Part shown: positions 41,028 through 51,600 of the stretch, piece by piece
How the letters are laid out: the number at the start of each line of letters is the position of its first letter
How positions within the stretch are numbered: position 1 is the stretch's first letter
NCBI GenBank assembly: GCA_963837695.1
Contig: CAWINZ010000005.1
Coordinates: forward strand, 930,001 to 994,000
DNA: 64,000 nt
Reading direction: 5' to 3'
DNA from: VRUE01 sp963837695
Lineage (GTDB): Bacteria > Actinomycetota > Thermoleophilia > Solirubrobacterales > 70-9
Position numbers and translations under genes: made by a program
Notes under the pieces: generated by a model
Told to the model about the DNA's origin: nothing
Seen by the model: the letters and a program-made list of their open reading frames with translations, nothing else
Databases searched by the model: none

Positions 41028-42788
41028 GTGAGGTTGATTGGCAGGGGACTTGGAGCCGCCGTGGCGGTGCTGGCGGTGATCGTGTTCATCGCCGCCGCGC
41101 CGAGCGAAGAAGAAGAACCGCCGCGCTGCCACGGGCGGCGGGCGAAGATCGTCGGCACCTCTGGCAACGACGTGATCCACGGCACGCCCGGGCGCGACGT
41201 GATCTGGGCCGGGCCGGGGGACGATGAAATCTTCGGCAGCCTCGGCAACGACCTGATCTGCGGCGGCGGCGGGGACGACCTGATCCACGGCGGCCGTGGC
41301 AATGACGAACTCTACGGCGAAGCCGGCACCGACCGGGTGATCGGCGACCTCGGCGACGACAAGGCCTCCGGCGGCGCCGGCGAGTACGATGAGGTCGCCG
41401 GCAGCCTTGGCATCGACACGCTCAACGGTGGGCCGGGCAGCTTCGACATCGTCCACGGCGACTACGGCTACGACCGTATGGACGGCGGTCCCGGCGAAGA
41501 CGACATCGCCTCCTTTGCGACCACGGTCGCAGGCGGCAAGGGCTCCGGCGTCTGGGTCTCCCTCGCGGCGCACAAGGCGCGCGGTGACGGCCACGACCGG
41601 CTCTTCCGCTTCGAGGACATCGAAGGCTCGGCCTTCCGCGACACCCTGGTCGGCGACGAAGGCGACAACCGGATCGTCGGCGGCCCCGGCGACGACACGC
41701 TGATCGGCGGCGGCGGCGCGGACGAGCTGATCGGGGGCCAGGGCAGCGACGGCTGCGAAGGCGCCAAAGGAAACACCAGCTCCTGCGGAAAAGAAGCCCC
41801 GCCCAAAGCCTCCGCCTATGTTCAGCTGGACCGCACCAAAGGCGGCGGCGGGGGGCTCGTGATCGTCGGCGGCGGAGGCCCGGACGACTTCACCGTCGCC
41901 TTCGACGAAGCGACCCAGACTTTCGGCATCGGCGCCGCCAAAGGCATCGCGATCGGGCCCGGCTGCACGCGCCAGGGCGCCGACCCGCGCCAGGTGATGT
42001 GCGCAGCCGCGGGCCCGGCCCGCTGGCTGACCGCCGACCTCGGTCCCGGCAACGACCGTTTCCGCGCCGAAGGCTCGCTCGCCGGCGCGCAGAATGTCCG
42101 TATCGCCGGTGGCTTCGGCAACGACGTCATCAAAGCCGGTCCCGAGGACGACCTGCTCCAGGCGGGGCCGGGCGCCGACAAGCTCTACGGCGGCGACGGC
42201 TCCGACGGCCTCGTCGGCGGCCTTCCCGGACCGACCTACTTATACGGCGAAGGCGACGGCGACCTGCTCGCAGCGGGCGGCGGCTGCGCCGGCGGCGCGA
42301 TCGTCGGCGGCGAAGGCCGCGACGACGCGTCCTTCGCCGAGACCCAGGCCCATCCTGGCCTGCTCTACATCTCCTTCCTCGCCCACAAGGCCTGGATCGA
42401 CACGCTGCTGAAGGAAGGCCGCTGCCACCCGGTCCGCCTCGATCCGAGCGACGAGGACATGGAGGGCTCCTTCGACAACGACGTCCTGATCGGCGACAGC
42501 GGCCCCAACGCGATGCTCGGCCAGCCCGGCCAGGACCAGTTCTTCGGCGAGGGCGGCGAAGACATAATCGACGCCCGCGACGGCGTCCGCGACTTCTCGA
42601 TCCAGTGCGGCACCGGCTTCTACACTCACCCCCCGAAGCCGAAAGGCTCCAAAGGCCCGGCCCCCGAACCGATCCTCCACGGCACCTCCACCGGCCGCGC
42701 CCTCACCGACTCGTTCGACCCGGAACCGCTGCTCTGCAGCGACGTGGTCGTCGGCGAGCCGGTGGCCGGCCTGAACAACGGCGGCTGA
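41028..42788 (+). CDS. Secreted/anchored calcium-binding-repeat (RTX-like) protein
   Basis: A 586-aa protein: N-terminal TM or signal (GLGAAVAVLAVIVFIAAAP) followed by many GGxGxDxLx nonapeptides (GTPGRDVIWAGPGDDEIFG, GGGGDDLIHGGRGNDELYG) that form Ca-binding beta-rolls, in three groups separated by less repetitive segments (KASAYVQLDRTKGGGGG). Cys are sparse. Type I secretion signals are not evident, which fits a signal-peptide route. GTG at 41028 fits the signal peptide; an in-frame GTG at 40983 adds 15 residues. Function probably cell-surface. Confidence 0.85.
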   Translation: MRLIGRGLGAAVAVLAVIVFIAAAPSEEEEPPRCHGRRAKIVGTSGNDVIHGTPGRDVIWAGPGDDEIFGSLGNDLICGGGGDDLIHGGRGNDELYGEAGTDRVIGDLGDDKASGGAGEYDEVAGSLGIDTLNGGPGSFDIVHGDYGYDRMDGGPGEDDIASFATTVAGGKGSGVWVSLAAHKARGDGHDRLFRFEDIEGSAFRDTLVGDEGDNRIVGGPGDDTLIGGGGADELIGGQGSDGCEGAKGNTSSCGKEAPPKASAYVQLDRTKGGGGGLVIVGGGGPDDFTVAFDEATQTFGIGAAKGIAIGPGCTRQGADPRQVMCAAAGPARWLTADLGPGNDRFRAEGSLAGAQNVRIAGGFGNDVIKAGPEDDLLQAGPGADKLYGGDGSDGLVGGLPGPTYLYGEGDGDLLAAGGGCAGGAIVGGEGRDDASFAETQAHPGLLYISFLAHKAWIDTLLKEGRCHPVRLDPSDEDMEGSFDNDVLIGDSGPNAMLGQPGQDQFFGEGGEDIIDARDGVRDFSIQCGTGFYTHPPKPKGSKGPAPEPILHGTSTGRALTDSFDPEPLLCSDVVVGEPVAGLNNGG

Positions 42789-42860
42789 CCCTCTCTCACA
42801 CCCAGAGCTAACCGTCCAGCAGGGTGGAGAACGCACCAGGCAAGACCAGAGTAAAGATTG

Positions 42861-42897
42861 CCGACATCCGATGTCGGTTACATCCGATGTCGGTAAC
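42861..42897. promoter_or_regulatory. Tandem palindromic repeat upstream of the ATPase gene
   Basis: CATCCGATGTCGGTTA (42865-42880) is followed directly by CATCCGATGTCGGTAA (42881-42896), 15 of 16 identical. Palindromes overlap it: CCGACAT-CCG-ATGTCGG (42861-42877) and GTTAC / GTAAC (42877-42897). It lies 10 bp before the start codon, where operators of autoregulated genes are found. Confidence 0.75.
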
Positions 42898-42906
42898 CTC
42901 TGGCGT

Positions 42907-44271
42907 ATGTTCGTAAATCGCCGTGACGAGCTGGCCGCGCTGGACCGATGGTGGGAGCAGCCGGGTTCTGGGCTCGGGCTGGTCTGGGGTCGCCGAAGGG
43001 TCGGCAAGACTGCGCTGCTCGAGGAGTTCGCGCGGGGGAAGCGGGCGATCTTCCACACCGGCGCCGGCAGGCCTCGCGGCGATGAGTTGCGCCTGCTCAG
43101 CGAGGCGGTGGCACAGGCGGTCAGCCTCGGCTCCCGCGACCTCGGCGAGCGTCCGTTCGCGAACTGGGATGACGCGCTCGACTCGCTTGCCGCGACCGCG
43201 ACTCGCGAGCGGCTACTACTCGTCATCGACGAGTTCCCGGACCTGGTCGGAGTCAGCCCCGAGCTGCCCGCGGTTCTCCGTGCGTTCTGGGACAGGGCAC
43301 GCTCGACGTCAAAGCTGCGGATCCTCCTCTGCGGCTCCGCGGTGAGAACGATGGAGGCGATTCAGCAGGAGCGCGCGCCGCTCTACGGGCGCTTCGACCT
43401 GACGCTGCTCCTTCACCCGTTTCGTCCCCACGAGGCGGCGCGGATGCTGAATGGGCTGAGCGCCGGCGACAAGGCCCTGGTCTGGGGGATGGTCGGCGGC
43501 ATCCCGCTTTACCTCGACTGGTGGGACACGGCCCGGAGCGTCAGGCAGAACCTGCTGCAACTCGCCTGTACTCCCGGGGGGCGCTTGCTCGACGAGGGCC
43601 GGCTGGTGCTCGCCACCGAGGGCGACCTCGGTGGCCTGGGAGGGCTCGTCCTGCGCGCGATTGCCTCGGGGCGGACGCGGCATGGGGAGATCGAGCAGGC
43701 CGTCCGCGCCGAGCCCGGGCGGGTCCTGGAACGCCTCGTCGAGCTGCGTCTGGTCGAACGGCTCGTCCCCGTAACCGAGAGCCCCGCCCGCACCCGGCGC
43801 CGCGTCTACCGCATTGCGGACAACTTCCTCGCCTTCTGGCTCGGCAAGCTCGACCGCCACCGCTCGGCGATCAGCAGGGGGCTGGGAGGGCAGATTGTGC
43901 CGGTGCTGGCCAGGCAACTCGACGACCACATGGGCGACCGCTGGGAGGGAGCCTTCCGGCAGCACCTGGTGCGCCTTGCGGCAGCCGGCGAGCTGGGCGA
44001 GGAGATCGTCGACATCGGTCGCTGGTGGCGGGACGCTCCCCCGGTCGAGATCGACGCGGTTGTCCTGGCCGGCAGGAGCCGGGAGGCGGTTCTGCTCGGT
44101 GAGGCGAAGTGGTCGCGCCGGGTCAGCGGCGCGAGCCTGCGCGCGCAGCTGGAGCAAAAGGCGGCGACGCTGCCGAGGCTGCGCACGGACCCCGTCTACG
44201 CGGTCTGCGCCCGCGAGCGGGTGAGCAACTCCGACGCAGTCTTAGCGGTCACCGCCGCCGATATCTTTTGA
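42907..44271 (+). CDS. AAA/STAND-type ATPase with C-terminal nuclease-like (DUF234-type) domain
   Basis: A 454-aa protein: FVNRRDELAALDRWW, then Walker A WGRRRVGKTAL, Walker B LLLVIDEFPDLV, CGSAVRTME sensor and FDLTLLLHPFRPHEAA, all typical of archaeal-type ATPases. A winged helix (SGRTRHGEIEQAVRAEPGRV) is followed by a domain with VEIDAVVLAGR and LLGEAKWS (D-x-D and E-x-K like a PD-(D/E)xK core). Such proteins occur singly in many mobile regions; the role is unclear. Start ATG 42907; ATG 42871 lies inside the operator repeat. Confidence 0.82.
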   Translation: MFVNRRDELAALDRWWEQPGSGLGLVWGRRRVGKTALLEEFARGKRAIFHTGAGRPRGDELRLLSEAVAQAVSLGSRDLGERPFANWDDALDSLAATATRERLLLVIDEFPDLVGVSPELPAVLRAFWDRARSTSKLRILLCGSAVRTMEAIQQERAPLYGRFDLTLLLHPFRPHEAARMLNGLSAGDKALVWGMVGGIPLYLDWWDTARSVRQNLLQLACTPGGRLLDEGRLVLATEGDLGGLGGLVLRAIASGRTRHGEIEQAVRAEPGRVLERLVELRLVERLVPVTESPARTRRRVYRIADNFLAFWLGKLDRHRSAISRGLGGQIVPVLARQLDDHMGDRWEGAFRQHLVRLAAAGELGEEIVDIGRWWRDAPPVEIDAVVLAGRSREAVLLGEAKWSRRVSGASLRAQLEQKAATLPRLRTDPVYAVCARERVSNSDAVLAVTAADIF

Positions 44272-44280
44272 CTGCATTGT

Positions 44281-44412
44281 CTACGGGCGTAGTTCCGTGA
44301 AGCCCGCGGCGGCGAAGTCGCCGTCGAAGGCGAGTGCCTCCGCGATCCTCCTGGCGCCCATGTAGGCGAAGCTGGTCGCGTCGACGAAGGAGTACTCGCG
44401 CTCGTCGTGCCG
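44281..44412 (-). pseudogene. C-terminal fragment of a PIN-domain toxin gene
   Basis: Reads HDEREYSFVDATSFAYMGAR, then IAEALAFDGDFAAAG and FTELRP with a stop at 44281-44283. It matches the C-terminal third of the PIN toxin at 40290-40685 at both DNA and protein level. No N-terminal part or antitoxin remains; further upstream the sequence becomes the promoter of the next operon. Confidence 0.75.
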
Positions 44413-44440
44413 GTTCCGCTCGATCTCCGCCTCTCTGCGC

Positions 44441-44470
44441 TTGACATCCAGACACACGTGTGTCTTAATG
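44441..44470 (+). promoter_or_regulatory. Promoter with 16-bp palindrome, upstream of giant secreted-protein operon
   Basis: TTGACA at 44441-44446 and a TTAAT-like -10 about 17-19 bp later. The spacer contains the perfect palindrome AGACACACGTGTGTCT (44450-44465), so a dimeric repressor could block RNA polymerase here. It is about 130 bp ahead of the GTG start at 44599. Confidence 0.65.
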
Positions 44471-44483
44471 CGCGCAGCACATG

Positions 44484-44507
44484 AGAAACACGGATGTCCG
44501 CGTTTCT
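44484..44507 (+). promoter_or_regulatory. Second palindrome in the same leader
   Basis: AGAAACACGGA / TCCGCGTTTCT with a 2-nt centre; 10 of 11 pairs match. It lies just downstream of the predicted transcription start and could be a second operator or an RNA hairpin. Confidence 0.5.
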
Positions 44508-44598
44508 TATGGCTACAGGGAATAGATCAAAAGAGCCACACGGGGGCCGCCAAGGGAAAGCGGCCGGCAGAGGGCTCGAGGGACAAGGAGAGAACTAC

Positions 44599-47500
44599 GT
44601 GAGACGCCACGCAAAGGCATCGTCTGCGGGATCGACCCAGCGCCAGGCCAGCGGCCTCGGCCGCATCTTCCGTGGAGCCGACGCCACCCGTGGGTCCTCA
44701 CCCGACTCCAAAGGGAGTGGTGCGCCCTCGCAGCGCCGCCTGTTCCTCTGCCTGTCGCTCGCGCTGCTGCTCGCCGCCCTCTTCGCCGCCTCCGCGCAGG
44801 CGGCACCGGAAACGATCGCCGAATACGGCAAAGGGGCCGGTCAGGTTAACTACCCGACGGGGACCGCCGTGGAGCGGTCGACCGGCGACCTCTACGTCAC
44901 CGAGGGCAACGGCTTCCGCGTCTCCAAGTTCAACTCTGCGGGCAGCTTCCTGCTCGCATTCGGCTATGGGGTCGCCGACGGCGTTTCGACGGACTTCCAG
45001 ACCTGCGGCCCCGAGGCAAGCCCGCCGACCGCGACCTGCTTCGATGGTTACCGCTATCCGGTGATTTTGGAGGCTCGTGCCGTCGCCGTGGATCAGGCAG
45101 GAGGCGATGTATACGTGAGCGGCGACAGCCGCGTCTCCAAGTTCACCTCTTCCGGCCAGTTCGTCTTCATGGTCGGCAAGAACGTCAACAAGACCAAGGA
45201 AGCTGAAGGCGGCGCCACACAGGCCGAAAAAGACTTCTGCTCGGCCGCCAGCGGTGACACCTGCGGCCGCGCAGTCAGCGGCACCGCGCCCAACGAGTTC
45301 AGCGGCAACGCCATGCCCCTGGCCGTCGACTCCGCCGGGGTTGTCTGGGTTGGCGACATGAATCACCTCGCCTCCTTCGATTCTGTTGGCGCCACCGGAG
45401 CCGAAATCGCCCTTCCCGGTGCCGGCGACACCGAATCGCTCGCACTCGACTCAGCGGGGAACTTCTTCGTCAAGAGCGCTTCACTGGCCGGGATCCGCAA
45501 GCTCGAAGCGGGCACCGGCGCTCTTCTGGAAACTCTTGACTCCGGCGGCTTTCCGCGCACCGTGACCCTCGACGAATCCGACAACGTCTACGTCGGCGAC
45601 TGCAACCAAGCAGGATTTGAATGCCCCTCCTACGTCTTCAAGATCTACAACCCCGCCGGCGAACAGGTCTTCCAGTTCGGCGCCGGGCAGGTGATCGGCG
45701 CGCCCCAGCGCAACGCCCTGGCGGTTGGCGAGGGCGCCGACAGGCTTTACGTCGCCAGCAGCCGGCCCGCAGAAGCCGAAAGCGTGCTCCAGGCCTTCCC
45801 CCTCCCCGAGCCGGGTCCGTTGCCGGAACACCCGCAGGTCGAAGATCTCCTGCCGACCACGGTCACCCTGGCGGCCGATCTCAATCCAGAGGGTCACGAA
45901 ACGACCTACCACTTCGAATACGGGACCAGCGAAAGCTACGGCGAAAGCACCCCGACCGAAACCCTGGCGGGCGAAGAATTCGATTCCGAAGCGGTTGAAG
46001 CGCAGCTCGAAGAACTGCTCCCCTCCACGACCTACCACTTCCGCTTGGTCGCGACCAACCACTGCAACAACTCCGAACCAGCCGAAGAATGCACGATCTA
46101 CGGCGAAGACAGCACCTTCACGACTTTGCCGCCGGTGAGCATCGACCGCGAGTGGGCTACCGACGTCGCCTCCACCAGCGCCGTCTTTCACGCCGAACTC
46201 GATCCACTCGGCGTCGCGGCAACCTGGTGGGTTGAATACGGCACCGGCGAAGGCTACGGCTCGGCCACCCCTACCCACAGCCTCGGCGCCGGCTTCGGCG
46301 ACGTGGCGGTGCAGGCCCTGGTTGAAAGCCTCGAGCCTGGAACCACCTACCACTACCGCTTCGCTGCCCGCGACGAACGCGACGGCACCACCTACACCGT
46401 CCACGGCCCCGACCGCACCATCCTCACCCAGTTCACTGGTCTCGATTTCTCACTTGCCGACAACCGCGCCTGGGAGATGGTCTCCCCATCGCAAAAGTTC
46501 GGCGGCAGGATCCTCCAATTTTCCCAGGGTGTAACGCAGGCCGCGGCCGACGGGGAAGGCGTCGCCTACCAGACGGCCACCTCGATCGAAGCCGACCCCG
46601 ACGGCAACCGGGCGGCCGACACCTCCACCGTGCTCTCGCGCAGTGGGGCTGGCGGCAGCTGGAGCTTCAAAGACGTCACCCCGCCGCACGCCGAAGTGTC
46701 GGAACTCCGTTTCGGGGGCGAATATAAAGCACTCAGCCCGCAGCTGGACAAGGCGTTGCTCGAGCAGCAGGGCAACACGCCGCTCTCCCCGGAAGCCGAC
46801 GAAGAGACCGCCTACCTGCGCGAGAACGCCGATCCCGTGACCTACACGCCGCTGGTCACCGCCAAGGAAGGGTTCGCGAACGTGCCTCTCGGGACCAAGT
46901 TCGGCGGCGAAGGATACGCGCCTGGGGGTAACAGTTACGTATCCATCGCCGCGACCAACTCGAGCTTCAGCCACGTCGTCTTGCAGTCCTTCTATCCACT
47001 CGTCCCCGGAGCGCCCAACTCAAGTCTCTACCTGTGGAAGGCCGGACAGATGCTGCAGCCGCTCAGCGAGCTCCCCGCCGGCGAAGGCGGCGCCATGGTG
47101 CGGGCAGACGCCGGCTCCGGTACGGGGTCCATTCGCCACGCGGTCTCCGAGGACGGCTCGCGCGTCTTCTGGGGCAAAGGACAAGCGAGCACTTTCAACA
47201 ACGAACTGCATGGACTCTACGTTCGCGACACCGTCAACCTGCAGAGCAGCCGGCTGGACGTCCCCCAAGCGGGCGCCAGCGAAGCCGGGGCAAACAACCC
47301 TTACTTCCAAGCAGCGAGCACCGACGGGACGGTGGTCTTCTTCACCGACGCCCAGGCACTCACCGCCGACGCCAGCGCCGGGGATCCAGGCGGTGCGGCA
47401 ACCGACCTCTACCGTTGCGACGTTGCGCCGCTGGAAGGCGGCGCGCTCGGCTGCGCCGGCCTGACCGATATCAGCGCCCCGCTGGAAGGCTCGGAAGAAC

Positions 47501-48639
47501 GCGCGGAGGTCCTCGATTTGAGTCCCCACTTCGCCGATGACGGCAGCCGCGCCTACTTCGTCGCCCGCGGCGTGCTTGATACAACGCCCAACGCAGTCGG
47601 CGACACCGCGGTCGCCGGTGAGCCGAACCTCTATCTCTGGGAAGAAGGGCAGGGCAGGCGATTCGTCGCGACGCTCTCAGAGAGGGACAAAACCGACTGG
47701 GGGACGAACGGCTCCAGCAACCCGGGCGAGGTCTCCAAGCTGAGCGCCTCCGGCTCGCCCGATGGCCGCTACTTTGCCTTCATGTCGGAGCGCAGCCTGA
47801 CCGGCTATGGGAACTTCGACGCTACGAGCAACGAAGCGGCCGAGGAGGTCTTCCGCTACGACGCGCTCACCGACCGCCTTGAGTGCATCTCCTGCAACCC
47901 CTCCGGCGCAAACCCCGACGCGCAGATCGTCAACCCGACGGGCGCCAGCCCGCCCGAAGTGGATCCGCAAGAGATGTGGACGCAACGCTGGGTGGCCGCA
48001 GTGCTGCCCACCAACATGGAAAGCATACCCACCGACGGACGCGTCTACTACCAACGACGCGGCGCGCTGGCCAACGGCCGGATCTTCTTCAACGCGATCG
48101 ACTCCTTGGTCCGCGCCGACTCAAATGGCCAGTGGGACGTGTACCAGTGGGAGCCCCTGGGAGTCGGCGACTGCACCGCATCCTCCGACGGAGCGGCGAT
48201 CGCCCGCTCGGGGAGCGGCTGCGTCTCGCTGCTCAGCTCGGGGACGGGCGAAGAAGAAGCGAGCTTCCTCGACGCGAGCGAGACGGGGGACGACGTCTTC
48301 TTCCTCACTCCGGCCCAGCTCTCGGTCACCGACGAAGACCACGAGGTCGACGTCTATGACGCCCGCGTGAACGGGGTCCCGGCGGTGCTCACGCCGAGCG
48401 CCGAATGCCTCGGCGAAGCCTGCCAGCCGGCGGCGATAGCCCCCAACGATTCGACCCCGGCAAGCGCCGGGTTCAAAGGCAAGGGCAACGCCAAAGAAGC
48501 AGCCAGGAAGCGCTGCGCCAAGGGTAAGCGTCGGGTGAGGCGCAATGGCAAGGCGCGCTGCGTGGCACGCAAGCACCGCAAGCACAAAAAGCACCGCCAC
48601 CACCGCAGAGCCGGCAAGAGCCGGGGGGCGGCTCGATGA
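44599..48639 (+). CDS. Giant secreted protein with NHL-like repeats, Fn3-like modules and a beta-propeller
   Basis: About 1346 aa, exported: signal/TM around RRLFLCLSLALLLAALFAASA, then NHL-like repeats (TIAEYGKGAGQVNYPTGTAV, RVSKFNSAGSFLLAFGYG), two Ig/Fn3-like modules (TYHFEYGTSESYGES and WVEYGTGEGYGSATPTHSLG), and a long region with TolB/WD40-like blades (YLWKAGQMLQPLSELP, DLYRCDVAPLEGGALGCAG). The C-terminus is strongly basic (KGKRRVRRNGKARC, HRKHKKHRHHRR). GTG at 44599 follows AAGGAG with 8-nt spacing; an ATG at 44494 inside the leader palindrome is less likely. Probably a cell-envelope protein; function unknown. Confidence 0.85.
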   Translation: MRRHAKASSAGSTQRQASGLGRIFRGADATRGSSPDSKGSGAPSQRRLFLCLSLALLLAALFAASAQAAPETIAEYGKGAGQVNYPTGTAVERSTGDLYVTEGNGFRVSKFNSAGSFLLAFGYGVADGVSTDFQTCGPEASPPTATCFDGYRYPVILEARAVAVDQAGGDVYVSGDSRVSKFTSSGQFVFMVGKNVNKTKEAEGGATQAEKDFCSAASGDTCGRAVSGTAPNEFSGNAMPLAVDSAGVVWVGDMNHLASFDSVGATGAEIALPGAGDTESLALDSAGNFFVKSASLAGIRKLEAGTGALLETLDSGGFPRTVTLDESDNVYVGDCNQAGFECPSYVFKIYNPAGEQVFQFGAGQVIGAPQRNALAVGEGADRLYVASSRPAEAESVLQAFPLPEPGPLPEHPQVEDLLPTTVTLAADLNPEGHETTYHFEYGTSESYGESTPTETLAGEEFDSEAVEAQLEELLPSTTYHFRLVATNHCNNSEPAEECTIYGEDSTFTTLPPVSIDREWATDVASTSAVFHAELDPLGVAATWWVEYGTGEGYGSATPTHSLGAGFGDVAVQALVESLEPGTTYHYRFAARDERDGTTYTVHGPDRTILTQFTGLDFSLADNRAWEMVSPSQKFGGRILQFSQGVTQAAADGEGVAYQTATSIEADPDGNRAADTSTVLSRSGAGGSWSFKDVTPPHAEVSELRFGGEYKALSPQLDKALLEQQGNTPLSPEADEETAYLRENADPVTYTPLVTAKEGFANVPLGTKFGGEGYAPGGNSYVSIAATNSSFSHVVLQSFYPLVPGAPNSSLYLWKAGQMLQPLSELPAGEGGAMVRADAGSGTGSIRHAVSEDGSRVFWGKGQASTFNNELHGLYVRDTVNLQSSRLDVPQAGASEAGANNPYFQAASTDGTVVFFTDAQALTADASAGDPGGAATDLYRCDVAPLEGGALGCAGLTDISAPLEGSEERAEVLDLSPHFADDGSRAYFVARGVLDTTPNAVGDTAVAGEPNLYLWEEGQGRRFVATLSERDKTDWGTNGSSNPGEVSKLSASGSPDGRYFAFMSERSLTGYGNFDATSNEAAEEVFRYDALTDRLECISCNPSGANPDAQIVNPTGASPPEVDPQEMWTQRWVAAVLPTNMESIPTDGRVYYQRRGALANGRIFFNAIDSLVRADSNGQWDVYQWEPLGVGDCTASSDGAAIARSGSGCVSLLSSGTGEEEASFLDASETGDDVFFLTPAQLSVTDEDHEVDVYDARVNGVPAVLTPSAECLGEACQPAAIAPNDSTPASAGFKGKGNAKEAARKRCAKGKRRVRRNGKARCVARKHRKHKKHRHHRRAGKSRGAAR

Positions 48640-48698
48640 GCAACCTCGCCCACAACACGCCCATCGCCTCTTCTGACTCGAGCAAGGAGAACCGCCCG

Positions 48699-51600
48699 AT
48701 GTCCAAGCGCCTCGCAAGCCTCGCCGCTCTGATCGGCACCACTGCCCTTTTGCTGGCCCTCCTGCCGATCGCCTCGGCCTCCGCCGCCGAGCCCTGGTGG
48801 CAGCTGCTCGATGGCAGCCGACCCAGCAACCTCTGGGAAGCGAGCGACAGCGTGCAGGAAATCGAAACCGCCAAAAAGGAAGTACTTGGCGCAGAAGCCC
48901 TCCTGGCGGAAGTGAAAGTCGACGGCGAAGTCCTTGGCTGCCTGACGGCCGGCGAATATTTCGGCTTTCCCGCCAGCTTTGTCTGCGCTGTCTTCTTCGG
49001 AATGACGCCAATCGAATCCGCCGCCGAACTGGAAGCTGCACTGGAAACGCCCTACGGCGCCGGTGAAGTCGAAGTGACCGGCGGCCCGGCGGGTGGCGAA
49101 CCGTTCATCGTCACCGTCGCCGGCCGGCCGGTGTCCCCGGTTCAGGTTTCTCCCCTGGCATCCGAAGCCGGCCCTCTCGGCAGCGCCACCGCCAAAGTGC
49201 TCTCCGTCGGCGGCAGCGGTGGCCTCGTGATCACCGCGACCAACCTCGGCGACGCCCCCCTCGACGCCACCACGGAGGCGGTTGTGATCAAGGACCAGCT
49301 GCCCGAGGGCGTGATCGCCACCGGCGCCGAAGCGTGGGCCGGGCTGAGGGGCGAATACGGCGAGCCCGATTGCGAAGTCGAATCCTCCGGGGAAGAAGTG
49401 ACCTGCACGTTCGAAGGCGAACTGCCCTCCTATGAATCGATCGAAGCCGAAGTCTTCGTCAGCCTCCCCGGCACACCGCCGGACGCGATCGGCGGAGCGC
49501 CGGGTCAGATCACGGTCTCCGGCGGCGACGCCGACGCCGCGAGCATCGCCCAGAAGGTGAAGGTCAGCTCCGATCCGGTCTCCTTCGGGATCGAGCGTCT
49601 CTCGGCCCAAAGCGAAGAAGAGGGCGGCGAGACCGCCAGGCAGGCAGGCGGGCACCCCTTCCAGTTCACCTCGACCTTCCAGCTGAACTCGGGCCGGATG
49701 ACCGCTGGCTTGAATCGCTTCGACAACACGATCGAGCAACCGGCCCTGCCGCGCAACCTGCGCTTTCCGCTGCCCCCCGGCCTGGTCGGCAACACCACCG
49801 GCTTGGCGCAGTGCCCGATGGCCGACTTCCTGGCCCACGACCCGACCCGAAGCGTGGTCTTCAACAACAAGTGCGATTCGCAGGCGGCGATCGGCGCCGC
49901 CTCGGTGACCTTCATCGTCCCGGGCACGGTCAAATTCATGCGCGAGGCTGTGCCCGTATTCAACCTGCCGCCCGCCTTCGGTGAGCCGGTGCGCTTCGGG
50001 ATCATGCCCGGCGGGGACCCGGTCGTGATCGACACCGCCCTGGACCCCGATACCCACGTGATCACCGCTTCGGTGCGCAACACGACCGAGCTCGCGCAGT
50101 TGCTCTCCAGCACGCTCTCGATCTGGGGCTACCCCGGCGACCCGCGCCACGACAGTGCCAGGGGCTGGGAGTGCGTCTTCAACCTCGGGCGCGTCACGAA
50201 TGGAGGCGTGGACTTCCCCTTGGGCCCCTGCGAACGCCCCGCCGGCCTCTCCGACGCCGCGCTATTGCGCCAGCCGGTCCAGTGCGCGAGCCCACTTGAT
50301 TTCGGCGCCCAGATCGAACCGTGGAACGTGCCGATCGGCAGCCAGGTGGCCTCCGCCTCCTTCAACGGCGATCCGCTCCTGGGCTGCAACAAAGTCCCCT
50401 TCAACCCCTCGATCTCAGCAGCCCCGACCGGCAAACTGGCTGAGAGCCCCAGCGGGCTCGCCTTCAAACTGTCGATGCCCAACTCGGGATTGCGAAACCC
50501 CGACGCGATCGCCGAAGGTCAGCCCAAGAAGGTCGAAGTCACTCTGCCCGAGGGGATGACGCTGAACCCCTCGGCCGCAGAAGGCCTCGCCACCTGCTCG
50601 CCGGCGGAGTACGCCAAGGAGCGATTTAACTCAAAGCCGGGCGAGGGCTGCCCGGAAGCCTCGAAGCTCGGCAGCGTCACGGTCCAGACGCCGCTGATCG
50701 AAGAGCCGGTCAAGGGCGCCCTCTACCAGGCCGCTCCCCACGACAACCCCTTCGACAGCCTGCTGGCGCTCTATCTGGTCGCCAGGGTGCCCGAGCGCGG
50801 CATCCTGGTCAAACTAGCCGGCCGAGTCGACACGAACAAGCAGACGGGCCAGATCGTCACCACCTTCGACAATGCCCCGCCGCTGCCCTTCGATTCCTTT
50901 GACCTGAGCTTCCGCGAAGGCGGCAGGGCGCCACTGGTCACCCCGCCCGCCTGCGGGGACTACGACATCGTCGCCAGGCTCACCCCCTGGTCCGCACAGG
51001 ACCCGAACAACCCGGCGCCAAACGAAGTCCTCACCCGCAAGAGCACCTTCACGGTGCAGCGCGGTGTCGACGGAGGAGCCTGTCCCTCGGGCGGCATCCC
51101 CCCGTTTAAGCCGGGCTTTGAAGCGGGCTCGATCAACAACGACGCGGGCGCCTTCAGCCCCTTCGTCATGCGCCTGACCCGCTCTGACGGTGAGCAGGAC
51201 ATGACCAAGTTCTCGACCGTCCTGCCACCCGGCGTGCTCGGCTCCCTGGCTGGAGTCGGCAAATGCTCTGACGCGGCGATCGCAGCGGCGAAGGGCAAGT
51301 CGGGCAAAGCCGAGCAGGCGAGCCCCTCCTGCCCCGCGGACTCTGAGATCGGCCGCACCACGGTAGGGGCGGGCGTAGGCTCGGTCCTCACCTACATCCC
51401 CGGCAAGGTCTACCTCGGCGGCCCCTACAAAGGCGACCCGCTGAGCGTGATCGCGATCACCCCCGCGGTCGCCGGGCCCTTTGACGTCGGCACCGTCGTC
51501 GTCCAGGAGGCCTTGAACCTCAACCCGAAGACCGCAGAAGTCGAAGTCGACGGTGCGGCCTCAGACCCGATCCCCCACATCCTCGAAGGGATCCCGGTGA

